A model generated the notes under the pieces. It ran no database searches. It saw only the letters and a list, made by a program, of their open reading frames with translations, and was not told the origin of the DNA. Of a DNA stretch of 64,000 bases, positions 26,674-35,561 are shown in pieces. The translations under genes and the position numbers were made by a program. Each line of letters begins with the position of its first letter. The first letter of the stretch is position 1. This stretch comes from Pseudolabrys sp035718275 (GTDB taxonomy: Bacteria; Pseudomonadota; Alphaproteobacteria; Rhizobiales; Xanthobacteraceae). Location: positions 124,001 to 188,000 of the forward strand of contig DASTHI010000010.1 in the NCBI GenBank assembly GCA_035718275.1. Reading direction: 5' to 3'.

Positions 26674-27860
26674 TTCGGGCGACGGAGAAAAACGAAACAA
26701 ATCAAAGCGAGCGAGGCAAACGCGGCTGCCAGTGCCAGCGCGCTCATATCCGACGCGTGTTCGACCACGAAAGCCATCACTAGTGGGGCGACGGACTGCA
26801 TCAGGAGAAACGGACCGGCAAGTCTGCCCATGAGATGTCCATACCCTGATGCTCCGAATAGGGCCAAAGGTACTGCCCCGCGCGCGATAGTGATCAAACC
26901 ATTTGCGCCGCCGAACATAACTGCAAAAGTCGCGGCGGTCGCGACCGAGACGCCGAACAGAGTAATCATCAGGAAGGCGCAGAGAAAACAGGTGAGCGCT
27001 AGTCGCGCGATCCAGAGCGGATGCACATTCCGCCCGAATGCGAACTCGACGAGGCGGGAGGCGACCTGCGCCGGCCCGAACAATGCGCCGATCCACACAA
27101 CCGTCGCCGGCTCGATCCCAGTGCGGGTGAAAATCGCGAGCAAATGTGCCGACAGTCCAGATGGAACGAAGGCGTAGGATGCGAATGCCGCAGCTACGAG
27201 CACAAACGGCAACCCGTGCGGACGTAGCACTTTCAAGGCTGTTCCCGATCCGGGCGAGATTTTGAGATCGGATTCGAACCGTGTGCGCGGTAACAGGAAT
27301 GCGTGAAGCGGCGCAGAGATGAATGCCAGAAGGGCAGCGTAAACCAGATAAGTTCCGCGCCACTGGAGACTTTCCAACAGCACGTGCGTGGCGGGCCAGC
27401 TGACGGTCGACGCAAATCCTCCCGCTAGAGTAAGTGCGGTAATCGGTCGTCGTGCGGCGGTGCCGAACATCCGGCCGAGCGTTGCAAAAGCAGAGTCGTA
27501 GAGGTTCGCTGCCATTGCGATGCCGAGGATCAGCCACACCGCGTAGTACAGGAGCGCACGGTCGGCGACGGTGATCAGCGACAAGCCAACCGCCCCAATC
27601 AGCGAACCGAGCGCCATAATCACGTGCCCACCGTAACGGTCGATGGCCCGACCTACATAGGGCGCGGCGAGACCTGCAACGAGAAGGCCGAATGAAAAGC
27701 CGCCCATCGCGAACGACATCGACCAACCATGCTCGGCAGCGATAAGGGGTACGACCAGAACCGGCGTATAGAAAATGGTCCCCCAGGACAGGATCTGGGT
27801 GATGCCAAGCACCGGCACGGCGCGCCAGGGGCCTTCAATGAACTCGCGTGCGGCGATCAT
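26670..27860 (-). CDS. MFS transporter
   Basis: A 396-residue carrier with twelve hydrophobic spans. The loop 2-3 motif is YVGRAIDRYGGHVIMALG. It belongs to the monocarboxylate/oxalate-like MFS type with a conserved ILSWGTIFYTP first span. The ATG at 27860 (MIAAREFIEG) is chosen; the ORF stays open to 27911 without a good start. No neighbouring enzyme indicates a substrate. Its stop overlaps the end of the cheZ-like pseudogene. Confidence 0.87.
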   Translation of the reverse strand: MIAAREFIEGPWRAVPVLGITQILSWGTIFYTPVLVVPLIAAEHGWSMSFAMGGFSFGLLVAGLAAPYVGRAIDRYGGHVIMALGSLIGAVGLSLITVADRALLYYAVWLILGIAMAANLYDSAFATLGRMFGTAARRPITALTLAGGFASTVSWPATHVLLESLQWRGTYLVYAALLAFISAPLHAFLLPRTRFESDLKISPGSGTALKVLRPHGLPFVLVAAAFASYAFVPSGLSAHLLAIFTRTGIEPATVVWIGALFGPAQVASRLVEFAFGRNVHPLWIARLALTCFLCAFLMITLFGVSVATAATFAVMFGGANGLITIARGAVPLALFGASGYGHLMGRLAGPFLLMQSVAPLVMAFVVEHASDMSALALAAAFASLALICFVFLRRPN

Positions 27861-27963
27861 CAGCAGCCGTTCCGGAAGACAGTGCCCTTCGACACCGTAG
27901 CACGTCCACACACGGGTCTTTGGTCCCGAAATCTTCGTTCAGATGGTGAGAAGGAAGCTCAGT

Positions 27964-28506
27964 TTACCGCGTCGATCGTGCCGCCGGCTTGGGCTTAGCC
28001 TGACGTTTGGCTCCTTCGGCCCCGCACCGAACGTAGACCATGGTGCCGTAGCGTCCCTGCACCTCCGGATCCATCCAGCGCAAAATGAGGACACGGCCGT
28101 TGAAGGAGACCACTTCGCGATCCTGCGCACTGCCCGGCTCCGTATCGGCCGGCCCGACGAAAGTTTTCCCGCCGGGAGCTCCCTTCAATCGCAGCTCCGT
28201 CGGCGTGGCCTGATCGGCAAGGTGCATCATGACGCCACCGGTGGGGCCGAGCGTGATCACATAAGGCTGCCTGCACTGACCCGTTGCGGCGGCCTCTGTC
28301 CGGGCGCGATCCTCTTCCTTGTGGTAGGCGGCGAGTCCCCAGCGACCGACGATATCCTGCGGCGGGAATGCGGGCGGCAGCGTCGGCACCACCGCGGGCG
28401 CTGCCGGCTGCTCAGGTTGAGGTCCTGTGGCGCAGTTGGAGAGAGAAACGGCAAACAGGACGAGAAAAGCGGCGCGCAGAACTGCGTGACGAGCGGGGAA
28501 ATTCAT
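27964..28506 (-). CDS. Conserved lipoprotein
   Basis: A 180-residue protein with a lipoprotein signal: a basic start (MNFPARHAVLR), a hydrophobic core and a lipobox ending SLSNC at about residue 25, followed by a Pro/Ala-rich linker. The C-terminal domain (DIVGRWGLAAYH to RYGTMVYVRCG) looks like a small beta-rich lipocalin-like or inhibitor-like fold and contains two Cys that could pair. The ATG at 28506 has a clean AAGGAG site, favouring it over an upstream start at 28653. It is divergent from groES. Function unknown. Confidence 0.75.
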   Translation of the reverse strand: MNFPARHAVLRAAFLVLFAVSLSNCATGPQPEQPAAPAVVPTLPPAFPPQDIVGRWGLAAYHKEEDRARTEAAATGQCRQPYVITLGPTGGVMMHLADQATPTELRLKGAPGGKTFVGPADTEPGSAQDREVVSFNGRVLILRWMDPEVQGRYGTMVYVRCGAEGAKRQAKPKPAARSTR

Positions 28507-28646
28507 TCCGACTCCTTGCGAGGCAGGCGCTGACTTTGAAGGGCAATGGCATGCGGCGCAAGCGCGCTCTCGCCGACTGTGGCGCCCACGATACGACGAA
28601 CCAAGCTTGACATGCGCAGGCGAAACCAATATTTCCGGCCGAGGCA

Positions 28647-28673
28647 TTGGCACTCGCGATGCAAGAGTGCTAA
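28647..28673. promoter_or_regulatory. CIRCE operator (HrcA-binding site) of groESL
   Basis: The inverted repeat TTGGCACTC-N9-GAGTGCTAA differs from the CIRCE consensus TTAGCACTC-N9-GAGTGCTAA at one base. It lies 60 nt before the groES ATG, as expected for HrcA repression of the chaperonin operon. It would sit in the 5' leader or promoter and is also upstream of the divergent lipoprotein gene. Confidence 0.92.
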
Positions 28674-28733
28674 GAAGCTGACAAACCGATAGATTTGTAC
28701 CACGAGACGCGCATTAGCGCCGCGAGGAAATCC

Positions 28734-29030
28734 ATGGCCAAAACCAAATTCCGTCCACTCCACGACCGTGTGGTCGTGCGACGCATCGAAGCCGAAGAGA
28801 AGACCAAAGGCGGGATCATTATTCCCGATACCGCCAAAGAGAAGCCCCAGGAAGGTGAAATCGTCGCTGTTGGCCCTGGTGGTCGCGATGAATCGGGCAA
28901 GCTTATCCCGATCGACGTGAAGCCCGGCGACCGCGTCCTCTTCGGCAAGTGGTCTGGAACGGACGTCAAACTCGATGGCGAGGAATTCCTGATCATGAAG
29001 GAATCCGACATCATGGGCGTTATCGCCTGA
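28734..29030 (+). CDS. groES: Co-chaperonin GroES
   Basis: The 98-residue, 10-kDa chaperonin lid. It has FRPLHDRVVVRRIEAEEKT, the mobile loop TKGGIIIPDTAKEKP that docks on GroEL and the end EFLIMKESDIMGVIA. The ATG at 28734 follows GAGGAAA; an upstream in-frame start at 28695 has no such site. It is the first gene of groESL under the CIRCE operator. Confidence 0.98.
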   Translation: MAKTKFRPLHDRVVVRRIEAEEKTKGGIIIPDTAKEKPQEGEIVAVGPGGRDESGKLIPIDVKPGDRVLFGKWSGTDVKLDGEEFLIMKESDIMGVIA

Positions 29031-29170
29031 TCTCCAAACCCGAGCAGATGCTCCAAAGTCAGGGTCGGAATGTTTCCGGCCGTTACCGTTTGGGAGTCTC
29101 TTCAGAGTCGCCGGGTTACCCGGCAATGACCACGGAAATTAACGCGCTTCAACCCCCGGAGTAATTTGAA

Positions 29171-30808
29171 ATGGCTGCCAAGGACGTAAAGTTTTCAGGC
29201 GAGGCGCGCGACAGGATGTTGCGCGGCGTGGATACTCTTGCAAATGCCGTCAAAGTCACCCTCGGCCCCAAGGGTCGCAACGTGGTGCTCGACAAGAGCT
29301 TCGGTGCACCGCGTATTACTAAAGACGGCGTGACAGTTGCTAAGGAAATCGAGCTGGAAGACAAGTTCGAAAACATGGGCGCGCAAATGGTGCGCGAAGT
29401 CGCTCAGAAGACCAACGATCTTGCCGGCGACGGCACCACGACAGCGACCGTACTTGCGCAGGCAATTGTGAAAGAAGGCGCAAAGTCCGTTGCTGCGGGT
29501 ATGAATCCGATGGACCTCAAGAGGGGCATCGACATCGCCGTGCATGCGGTGGTCAAGGACATCGAAAAACGCGCGAAGAAGGTCGGCTCTTCTTCCGAGG
29601 TCGCCCAGGTTGGGACCATTTCCTCGAATGGTGATGCGACCGTCGGCAAGATGATTGCTCAAGCGATGCAAAAAGTCGGCAATGAGGGCGTCATTACCGT
29701 CGAAGAGGCCAAGGCTCTCGAAACAGAAGTTGAGATCGTCGAGGGCATGCAGTTCGACCGCGGTTACATTTCGCCCTACTTCATCACAAACGCCGAAAAG
29801 ATGCTGGCCGAGCTCGAGGATGCCTATATCCTCCTGCATGAAAAAAAGCTTTCCGGGTTGCAGTCAATGCTGCCTGTTTTGGAAGCCGTGGTGCAGTCGG
29901 GGAAGCCGCTCGTCATAATCGCCGAAGACGTTGAAGGCGAAGCGATCGCTACTCTGGTGGTCAACAAACTGCGTGGCGGGCTGAAAGTTGCCGCAGTGAA
30001 AGCTCCCGGATTCGGCGATCGGCGTAAGGCGATGTTGGAAGACATCGCGATCCTAACCGGCGGTCAGCTGATTTCGGAAGACCTCGGCATCAAGCTCGAG
30101 AACGTTACAATCGGAATGCTTGGCCGCGCGAAAAAGGTCATCATCGAGAAAGAGAAGACCACGATCGTACACGGCGCCGGGAAGAAGGCCGACATTGAGG
30201 CCCGCGTCGGACAGATTAAGGCGCAGATCGAGGAAACCACATCGGACTACGACCGCGAGAAGCTGCAGGAGCGGCTGGCTAAACTCGCGGGGGGCGTGGC
30301 CGTGATCAAGGTCGGCGGCGCCACGGAGGTAGAGGTCAAAGAAAAGAAAGATCGGGTCGAAGATGCGCTCAATGCGACCCGCGCTGCTGTCGAGGAAGGC
30401 ATCGTGCCCGGCGGCGGTGTCGCGTTGCTGCGGGCCAAGAAGGCCGTCGGCCGCATCCACGACGAAAATCCCGACGTTCAGGCTGGCATCAATATCGTGC
30501 TGAAGGCTTTGGAAGCGCCGATCCGCCAGATTGCGGAAAATGCCGGCGTGGAGGGCTCGATCGTTGTTGGCAGGATCGTCGAGAACAAATCCGAGACCTT
30601 TGGCTTCGATGCACAGAACGAAAAATACGTGGACATGGTGGACGAGGGCATTATCGATCCGGCCAAGGTCGTACGCGCCGCTCTGCAGGACGCAGCCTCG
30701 GTGGCCGGCTTGCTGGTGACCACCGAAGCCATGGTGGCTGAGTTGCCCAAGGAGCCCGCGCCCGCGATGCCCGCGGGCGGCGGAATGGGTGGTGGGATGG
30801 GCTTTTAA
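29171..30808 (+). CDS. groEL: Chaperonin GroEL
   Basis: The 545-residue, 60-kDa chaperonin subunit that folds proteins in an ATP-driven double ring. Visible signatures are VTLGPKGRNVVLDKSFG, the ATP-binding DGTTTATVLAQ, the apical-domain EGMQFDRGYISPYF and the flexible Gly/Met tail GGMGGGMGF. The gap from groES is 140 nt, longer than in many genomes, with a GGAG ribosome site. Many Rhizobiales carry several groEL copies; only this CIRCE-controlled one is in the window. A strong terminator follows. Confidence 0.98.
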   Translation: MAAKDVKFSGEARDRMLRGVDTLANAVKVTLGPKGRNVVLDKSFGAPRITKDGVTVAKEIELEDKFENMGAQMVREVAQKTNDLAGDGTTTATVLAQAIVKEGAKSVAAGMNPMDLKRGIDIAVHAVVKDIEKRAKKVGSSSEVAQVGTISSNGDATVGKMIAQAMQKVGNEGVITVEEAKALETEVEIVEGMQFDRGYISPYFITNAEKMLAELEDAYILLHEKKLSGLQSMLPVLEAVVQSGKPLVIIAEDVEGEAIATLVVNKLRGGLKVAAVKAPGFGDRRKAMLEDIAILTGGQLISEDLGIKLENVTIGMLGRAKKVIIEKEKTTIVHGAGKKADIEARVGQIKAQIEETTSDYDREKLQERLAKLAGGVAVIKVGGATEVEVKEKKDRVEDALNATRAAVEEGIVPGGGVALLRAKKAVGRIHDENPDVQAGINIVLKALEAPIRQIAENAGVEGSIVVGRIVENKSETFGFDAQNEKYVDMVDEGIIDPAKVVRAALQDAASVAGLLVTTEAMVAELPKEPAPAMPAGGGMGGGMGF

Positions 30809-30840
30809 CCCGATCGTCTGATCGCAAGCTGCATCACCGT

Positions 30841-30874
30841 AAGGGCGCGGGTCAGACCGCGCCCTTGTTTTTTT
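30841..30874 (+). terminator. Rho-independent terminator of groESL
   Basis: A perfect 10-bp stem (AAGGGCGCGG / CCGCGCCCTT) with a 6-nt loop at 30841-30866 is followed at once by a run of T residues (G then seven T). It begins 32 nt after the groEL stop. This is the clearest intrinsic terminator in the window. Confidence 0.93.
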
Positions 30875-31071
30875 GTGGCTCTGCTTTCGAGGCGAAGACT
30901 GGATCCGCAAGCTGCAGTCGTGGACCAAAGGCGCATACAGCGCATCAAGCCAGTCGTTGAAGAAGCACGCATTCCCTCGTTGACATGCTCTCCGGAAGCC
31001 GCAAGGAAGGCGCGAGACAGTTGAATACCGGATTGCGCGAACCGCCTTTGCTAGCTCTGCGTTGACCAACG

Positions 31072-32082
31072 ATGGCGGCAGAGTCTTCCAAATTTGTGGT
31101 CTACGCGGCGGCTGCCGGCAATCTTCTGGTCGCGATCACGAAGTTCATCGCAGCGTGGTGGACAGGTTCAGCGGCCATGGCTAGCGAAGCGATCCATTCG
31201 TTGGTCGATACGGGCAATCAGGCCGTATTGCTGTATGGAATTCATCGCGCCGAGCAGCCACCGGACGAAACTCATCCGCTCGGCTATGGTCGCGAACTCT
31301 ATTTCTGGAGCTTCATCGTTGCCCTGCTGATGTTCTCACTCGGGGCAGGACTTTCATTCTATGAAGGCGTGGTGCATCTCAGGCATCCCGTGGAAATCAG
31401 GAACCCCGAGGTGAGCTACATTGTCCTCGCCTGTGCAGCCATTTTCGAGGGATGCACCTGGACGATCGCGTTTCGTCAGTTTCGGTCGTCGAAAGGGCGG
31501 TTCGGTTACTTCGAAGCCATGCGCCGCAGCAAGGATCCCCCGTCGTTCATCGTCCTCTTCGAAGATAGCGCCGCGATTCTTGGCCTGGCAATTGCGTTCA
31601 TCGGAACATTTTCCGCGCAGATGTTTTCGATGCCCAGACTTGATGGCGCTGCCTCCGTTGCAATCAGCATCCTCCTCGCACTAACGGCATTGGCCTTGGC
31701 GCGTGAAAGCAAGAACCTTCTCATTGGGGAGCCGGCGAGCCGCGAACTACGCCGCGCCATTCTGTCGATCGTTAGGAGTGCCGACGGCATCGATGATGCG
31801 CAGCTAGTACTCACGGTTCACCTTGCGCCCGATCAAGTCGTTGCCATTCTCGGCGTGGACTTTCATGACAAACTGACTGTCCCTGAAGTCGAGGCCGTCA
31901 CTCGATCTCTTGAGCACTCGATCCGGGATGCGCACCCAGAAGTGATCGCTATTTTCATAAGGCCTCACGCGGCGGCAGCCAGCGGACAAATGCCGCCAGT
32001 CGGGACCCCCACGCGAAAACTCCTGGGAAAGCTCAGTGATCGCTCGCGCGAAATCTCAAGTTCGTCGGTCCGCGCAAAATGA
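31072..32082 (+). CDS. CDF-family divalent metal transporter (SLC30A9-like type)
   Basis: A 336-residue inner-membrane cation diffusion facilitator with about six spans. The span-2 metal site appears as EAIHSLVDTGNQ (HxxxD). In the span-5 position the sequence is FEDSAAILGLAIAF: the usual HDxxxD is reduced to a single Asp, and the wording SKDPPSFIVLFEDSAA matches the ZNT9/SLC30A9-like branch as I recall it. The cytosolic C-terminal domain (DAQLVLTVHLAPDQVV) is present. Substrate could be Zn, Co or Mn. Its last 50 nt overlap the end of the convergent META-domain gene. Confidence 0.9.
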   Translation: MAAESSKFVVYAAAAGNLLVAITKFIAAWWTGSAAMASEAIHSLVDTGNQAVLLYGIHRAEQPPDETHPLGYGRELYFWSFIVALLMFSLGAGLSFYEGVVHLRHPVEIRNPEVSYIVLACAAIFEGCTWTIAFRQFRSSKGRFGYFEAMRRSKDPPSFIVLFEDSAAILGLAIAFIGTFSAQMFSMPRLDGAASVAISILLALTALALARESKNLLIGEPASRELRRAILSIVRSADGIDDAQLVLTVHLAPDQVVAILGVDFHDKLTVPEVEAVTRSLEHSIRDAHPEVIAIFIRPHAAAASGQMPPVGTPTRKLLGKLSDRSREISSSSVRAK

Positions 32083-32461
32083 TGAACTCGCCTTCACGTG
32101 ACCATCCGGTCACCTCCTCAAATGCTGCTAGCATGTCCTCGTCCGCCTTGATGCGATCCGCTGTGCATTGCCCGGCGCTTTGCATCGCGGGCAGCTCTTC
32201 CGGGAGTTGATCAACCACAATTTTCAAAGCGGTTTCGGAAATTTCCAGTCGTGCCGTCACCGTTCTGCACCACAAGTCTATGCTTGCGTTACCGTTCGCC
32301 TCGACGGTCAGAATTGGCATCCGCTTGCCCGGAGGTATCGGGGCGGCTTCAAGCAGGAGCTCTCGATCGAAAGGAAAAACTTCAGTCGCGCCGAGCAATG
32401 TCTGCTGCCAATAGATGAGGACGGCGCCCACTGCGCCGCAAAGCGATATCCAGCGGGTCAT
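32033..32461 (-). CDS. META (HslJ-like) domain protein, exported or membrane-anchored
   Basis: A 142-residue protein with an N-terminal hydrophobic segment (WISLCGAVGAVLIYW) that is either a signal or an anchor. The rest resembles the META/HslJ fold, best seen at the C terminus in WSREGEFIILRGPTNLRFRAS. The two cysteines in the mature part could form a disulfide. The start overlaps the amidase stop by 4 nt (ATGA), so they are translated together, and the 3' end runs 50 nt into the convergent CDF gene. META proteins elsewhere are linked to motility, secretion or heat-stress resistance; the role here is unknown. Confidence 0.7.
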   Translation of the reverse strand: MTRWISLCGAVGAVLIYWQQTLLGATEVFPFDRELLLEAAPIPPGKRMPILTVEANGNASIDLWCRTVTARLEISETALKIVVDQLPEELPAMQSAGQCTADRIKADEDMLAAFEEVTGWSREGEFIILRGPTNLRFRASDH

Positions 32462-33798
32462 GAAATCTCCGAAATCCTTCGCACCAGAGCCTGTGCCGTA
32501 CGCAGCAGCCGTGCGTCGTCGCCTGACGCGCCAATCACCTGGACGCCCAGGGGCAACCCGCTCTCGCCGGTCATCAATGGGATTGTGATCGCCGGCAAGC
32601 CCACATAAGTCCACAGCGTGCTGAAGATGGGACTTCCCGTCGCGGTCCCCCGGGGGGCGACCCCTGGTGCGGCCGGAGTAATGATTGCCGTGCATTCCTG
32701 CTCGAACAGCTGATCTAGCCCATGCCGCAGTTCGGCTGCTCCCGCAACCGCCGTGAGGTATTGCGCGGCGGTAACCTTTCGGCCTTCCTCGACAAGGTCG
32801 CGCATCATCCTGCTGATTGATTCTCCGCCTTGATCGACAAGCTTCCCGAGGTTATGCGCCATTTCGCTGGCCATGATCGCACGCTGCGCGTCCCACGCAT
32901 CCATATAGCGGTCCGGCAATTCGAACCTGAAGCATTGGTCACCGAGTTCGGCGAGAAGGTTATCGAACGCCTCGTGCGTCTCGGCATCGGCTTTGTTCCA
33001 GACAGGTGTCCGGATAAAGGCGAAGCGCGGCGGCAGCGGACAATCTTGCATCGCCACCTCGGAAAAACTCCGCGCTGCGATGGGTCGTGTATCAGGATCG
33101 CCCGCGTCATATCCGGCAATTGCATCCAGAACCAATGCGAGATCCTGGATCGAGCGCGCAAACGGCCCAACATGGTCAAGCGTTCGCGACAGCGGCAGCA
33201 CCCCCGATCGCGAGACCAGGCCATGAGTGGGTTTCATTGCGAACACGCCGCAGAATGAACCCGGACGAATGATCGACCCATTGGTTTGCGTGCCAAGCGA
33301 GAGTGGGATCATTCCGGCGGCCACGGCGGCAGCCGATCCAGACGAGGAACCACCCGGCGTGCGTTCCGGATCGTGCGGATTGCGCGTCTTCCCCGGATGG
33401 AAATAGGCGAATTCGGTCGTCACTGTTTTTCCGATGATGACCGCGCCCGCTTCCCGCAACCGCGACACGACCGTCGCGTCCATACGCGGACGGCGACCCG
33501 AAAGAAACTGGGAGCCGCACTCTGTCGGGTAGTCGGAGGTATCGATGATGTCTTTGATACCGACCGGAACGCCGTGCAGCCGGCCAATCGGGCGGCCACT
33601 CTTTCGCCATTCATCGCGCTCTCTTGCCTGCGCGAGCGCGTGTTCACTATCGATGTGGGCGAAGGCCTGGACGCCGGGTTCGGCGGCCGCGATCTTATCC
33701 AAGCAAGCTTGCACATACTCCTCAGATGAGATGGCACCGCTTGCGATATCGGCCGCGGCTTGCGTCGCCGTCAGCGCTGTCAGGTTCAAATCCGCCAA
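32458..33798 (-). CDS. Amidase-signature family hydrolase
   Basis: A 446-residue Ser-cisSer-Lys amidase. The catalytic Lys is K82 in GVPVGIKDIIDT, the cis-Ser lies in TPGGSSSGSAAAV (about residues 151-153) and the nucleophile is S175 in GTQTNGSIIRPG. The family splits carbon-nitrogen bonds of amides, from simple monoamides to aryl amides. Here it begins 14 nt after the TRAP dctM gene on the same strand, so it is probably in that operon and could act on the imported compound; this is an inference. It is coupled to the META-domain gene. Confidence 0.9.
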   Translation of the reverse strand: MADLNLTALTATQAAADIASGAISSEEYVQACLDKIAAAEPGVQAFAHIDSEHALAQARERDEWRKSGRPIGRLHGVPVGIKDIIDTSDYPTECGSQFLSGRRPRMDATVVSRLREAGAVIIGKTVTTEFAYFHPGKTRNPHDPERTPGGSSSGSAAAVAAGMIPLSLGTQTNGSIIRPGSFCGVFAMKPTHGLVSRSGVLPLSRTLDHVGPFARSIQDLALVLDAIAGYDAGDPDTRPIAARSFSEVAMQDCPLPPRFAFIRTPVWNKADAETHEAFDNLLAELGDQCFRFELPDRYMDAWDAQRAIMASEMAHNLGKLVDQGGESISRMMRDLVEEGRKVTAAQYLTAVAGAAELRHGLDQLFEQECTAIITPAAPGVAPRGTATGSPIFSTLWTYVGLPAITIPLMTGESGLPLGVQVIGASGDDARLLRTAQALVRRISEIS

Positions 33799-33812
33799 TT
33801 CGCAAGCTCCGG

Positions 33813-35561
33813 TCAGTTTCCATAGAGATAATTCGGAAGCCAGAGGGTGAGACCCGGCCAGAAGTACATGGCGACCATGCAGAGGATCACGATCAGCATG
33901 TACGGCATCATTCCGCTAAAGATCTGGTTGAGCGTGACATGCTTGGGTGCGACGCCCTTGAGGTAGAAAGCCGACATCGCGACGGGAGGCGACAAAAATG
34001 CCGCCTGCAGATTGACAAAGACAAGCACCCCCCAAAGGACCGGGTCGATATTGAAATGCTTCAGCAGGGGCAGAAAGATAGGAACAAAGATGACGATGAT
34101 CTCGGTCCATTCCAGCGGCCAGCCGAGGAGGAAAATAATCGCCTGCGACAGGATCATGAACTGCACAGGTGTCATGTTGAGTGAGAGCACCCACTCCTCG
34201 ACGAGAGCCTGGCCGCCGAGAATGGCGAACACCCCCGAAAACAGTGCCGAGCCCACGAAGAGCCAGCACACCATTGCCGTGGTCTTGGCGGTCAGAAACA
34301 CCGCTTCTTTTGTCCGCTTCCAATCGAGTGTTTTTGCCTGCAAAGCCAGCAGGAAAGCGCCTAGGGCGCCGACGCCGGCCGACTCAGTCGCGGTGGTGAT
34401 CCCGAAGAGGATGACCGCCAGCACGACCACAGTCAGCGTGCCAAGCGGCATGATGGACGTTGAGAGCAGCTTGATAACCTCGAGCCGATCAGCGTCGAGT
34501 CGCGAATAATATCTGATCTGCCACAATAGGCAGATCAGAACGATCGCCCCGAACGACCAATAGAAGGCCTGCGGTGGCCCCTGGTCGACTGGCACCGGCT
34601 CGGGCGTCGCCAGTCCCGGTGTTCCGAGCTGCTGCACTCCCTCGCTCACTGCCTCGGAAGCAGCCTGCGGATGGATGACGACGTACCACCACGTAAGCCA
34701 GAGCGTGCCAGCGACAATTACAAATGGCACCAGCGAGTAAGCGAAATTCTTCACCAGCCACAGATAATTGACGCGGCCGTTGTCGGTTTCGATCGCGAAC
34801 GCGCGCGAAGGTGAAACCAAAGCCGTGGCAAGGCCGACGAACACATTTCGCGAATATTGCGCGCTGAATTTCCGCAACCAGTCGGCTACCGGTACACGCC
34901 TTTGCTCTTCGGGCAGTGGCGGCGCGATCTTCGGATTGAGCAAAGCCCAGCCGATGATGTAGGCGAGGTAGAGGAACGACAGAAAGAAGCCTGGAAACAT
35001 CGCGGCGGCGTAGAGCTTCACGACCGACTGGCCTGCCACCGCTGCATAGACGATGATCATTACCGAGGGCGGAATCAGGATGCCGAGTGTCCCCCCCGCG
35101 GTGATGACTCCCGACGCCAGCTTCACATCATAGCCGGCACGCAGCATCGGATTGAAGGCAATGACGCCCATCAACACGACCACCGCGCCTACCAGACCGC
35201 TGGCAATGCCCCAAAAGGTACACACAATCAGGGTCGCGACAGCAAGCGAGGCCGGGACGTTTCGGAAGGCGAGTTGAATGGAATAGAACATCTTGTCGAC
35301 CAGCGCGCCACGTTCCATCACATAGCCCATGAGCACGAAAAGCGGGATCGACACGAGGACATCGTTGGTCATCGCGCCATAGGTGCGCTGGACCATCAGG
35401 TCAAAAACCTGGTTCTCCGTGAACAACTGGTGCGGCTGGTAAAACGCGATGTACCCGAAGAACATTCCGAGTCCCATCAGCGTGAACGCTGTCGGAAAGC
35501 CCATCATGATGACCACCACGATGAGGCACAGCATCAGCAGACCGAGAGCGGGATCACTCAT
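33813..35561 (-). CDS. TRAP transporter large permease, with an internal insertion
   Basis: DctM-type transport subunit of the first TRAP system, 582 residues against the usual 420-460. The canonical parts are present: GFPTAFTLMGLGMFFG at the N terminus, PLFVLMGYVMERG, GTLGILIPPSVMIIVYA and the second-half GITTATESAGVGALGAF. The excess is an insertion at about residues 225-365 that contains two additional hydrophobic segments (about 268-293 and 333-350) and an Ala/Pro-rich stretch. The start overlaps the dctQ stop by 4 nt. It uses the sodium gradient with DctQ and the binding protein. Confidence 0.93.
   Translation of the reverse strand: MSDPALGLLMLCLIVVVIMMGFPTAFTLMGLGMFFGYIAFYQPHQLFTENQVFDLMVQRTYGAMTNDVLVSIPLFVLMGYVMERGALVDKMFYSIQLAFRNVPASLAVATLIVCTFWGIASGLVGAVVVLMGVIAFNPMLRAGYDVKLASGVITAGGTLGILIPPSVMIIVYAAVAGQSVVKLYAAAMFPGFFLSFLYLAYIIGWALLNPKIAPPLPEEQRRVPVADWLRKFSAQYSRNVFVGLATALVSPSRAFAIETDNGRVNYLWLVKNFAYSLVPFVIVAGTLWLTWWYVVIHPQAASEAVSEGVQQLGTPGLATPEPVPVDQGPPQAFYWSFGAIVLICLLWQIRYYSRLDADRLEVIKLLSTSIMPLGTLTVVVLAVILFGITTATESAGVGALGAFLLALQAKTLDWKRTKEAVFLTAKTTAMVCWLFVGSALFSGVFAILGGQALVEEWVLSLNMTPVQFMILSQAIIFLLGWPLEWTEIIVIFVPIFLPLLKHFNIDPVLWGVLVFVNLQAAFLSPPVAMSAFYLKGVAPKHVTLNQIFSGMMPYMLIVILCMVAMYFWPGLTLWLPNYLYGN

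Noticed and set aside
30053..31069. A 338-codon minus-strand frame opposite groEL and its downstream gap
   Set aside because: It is the mirror of a highly conserved gene with strong codon bias, which creates long open antisense frames. No independent support.
30880..31071. Gap after the groEL terminator
   Set aside because: Searched for a small gene, tRNA or structured RNA. Only short unsupported frames are present.
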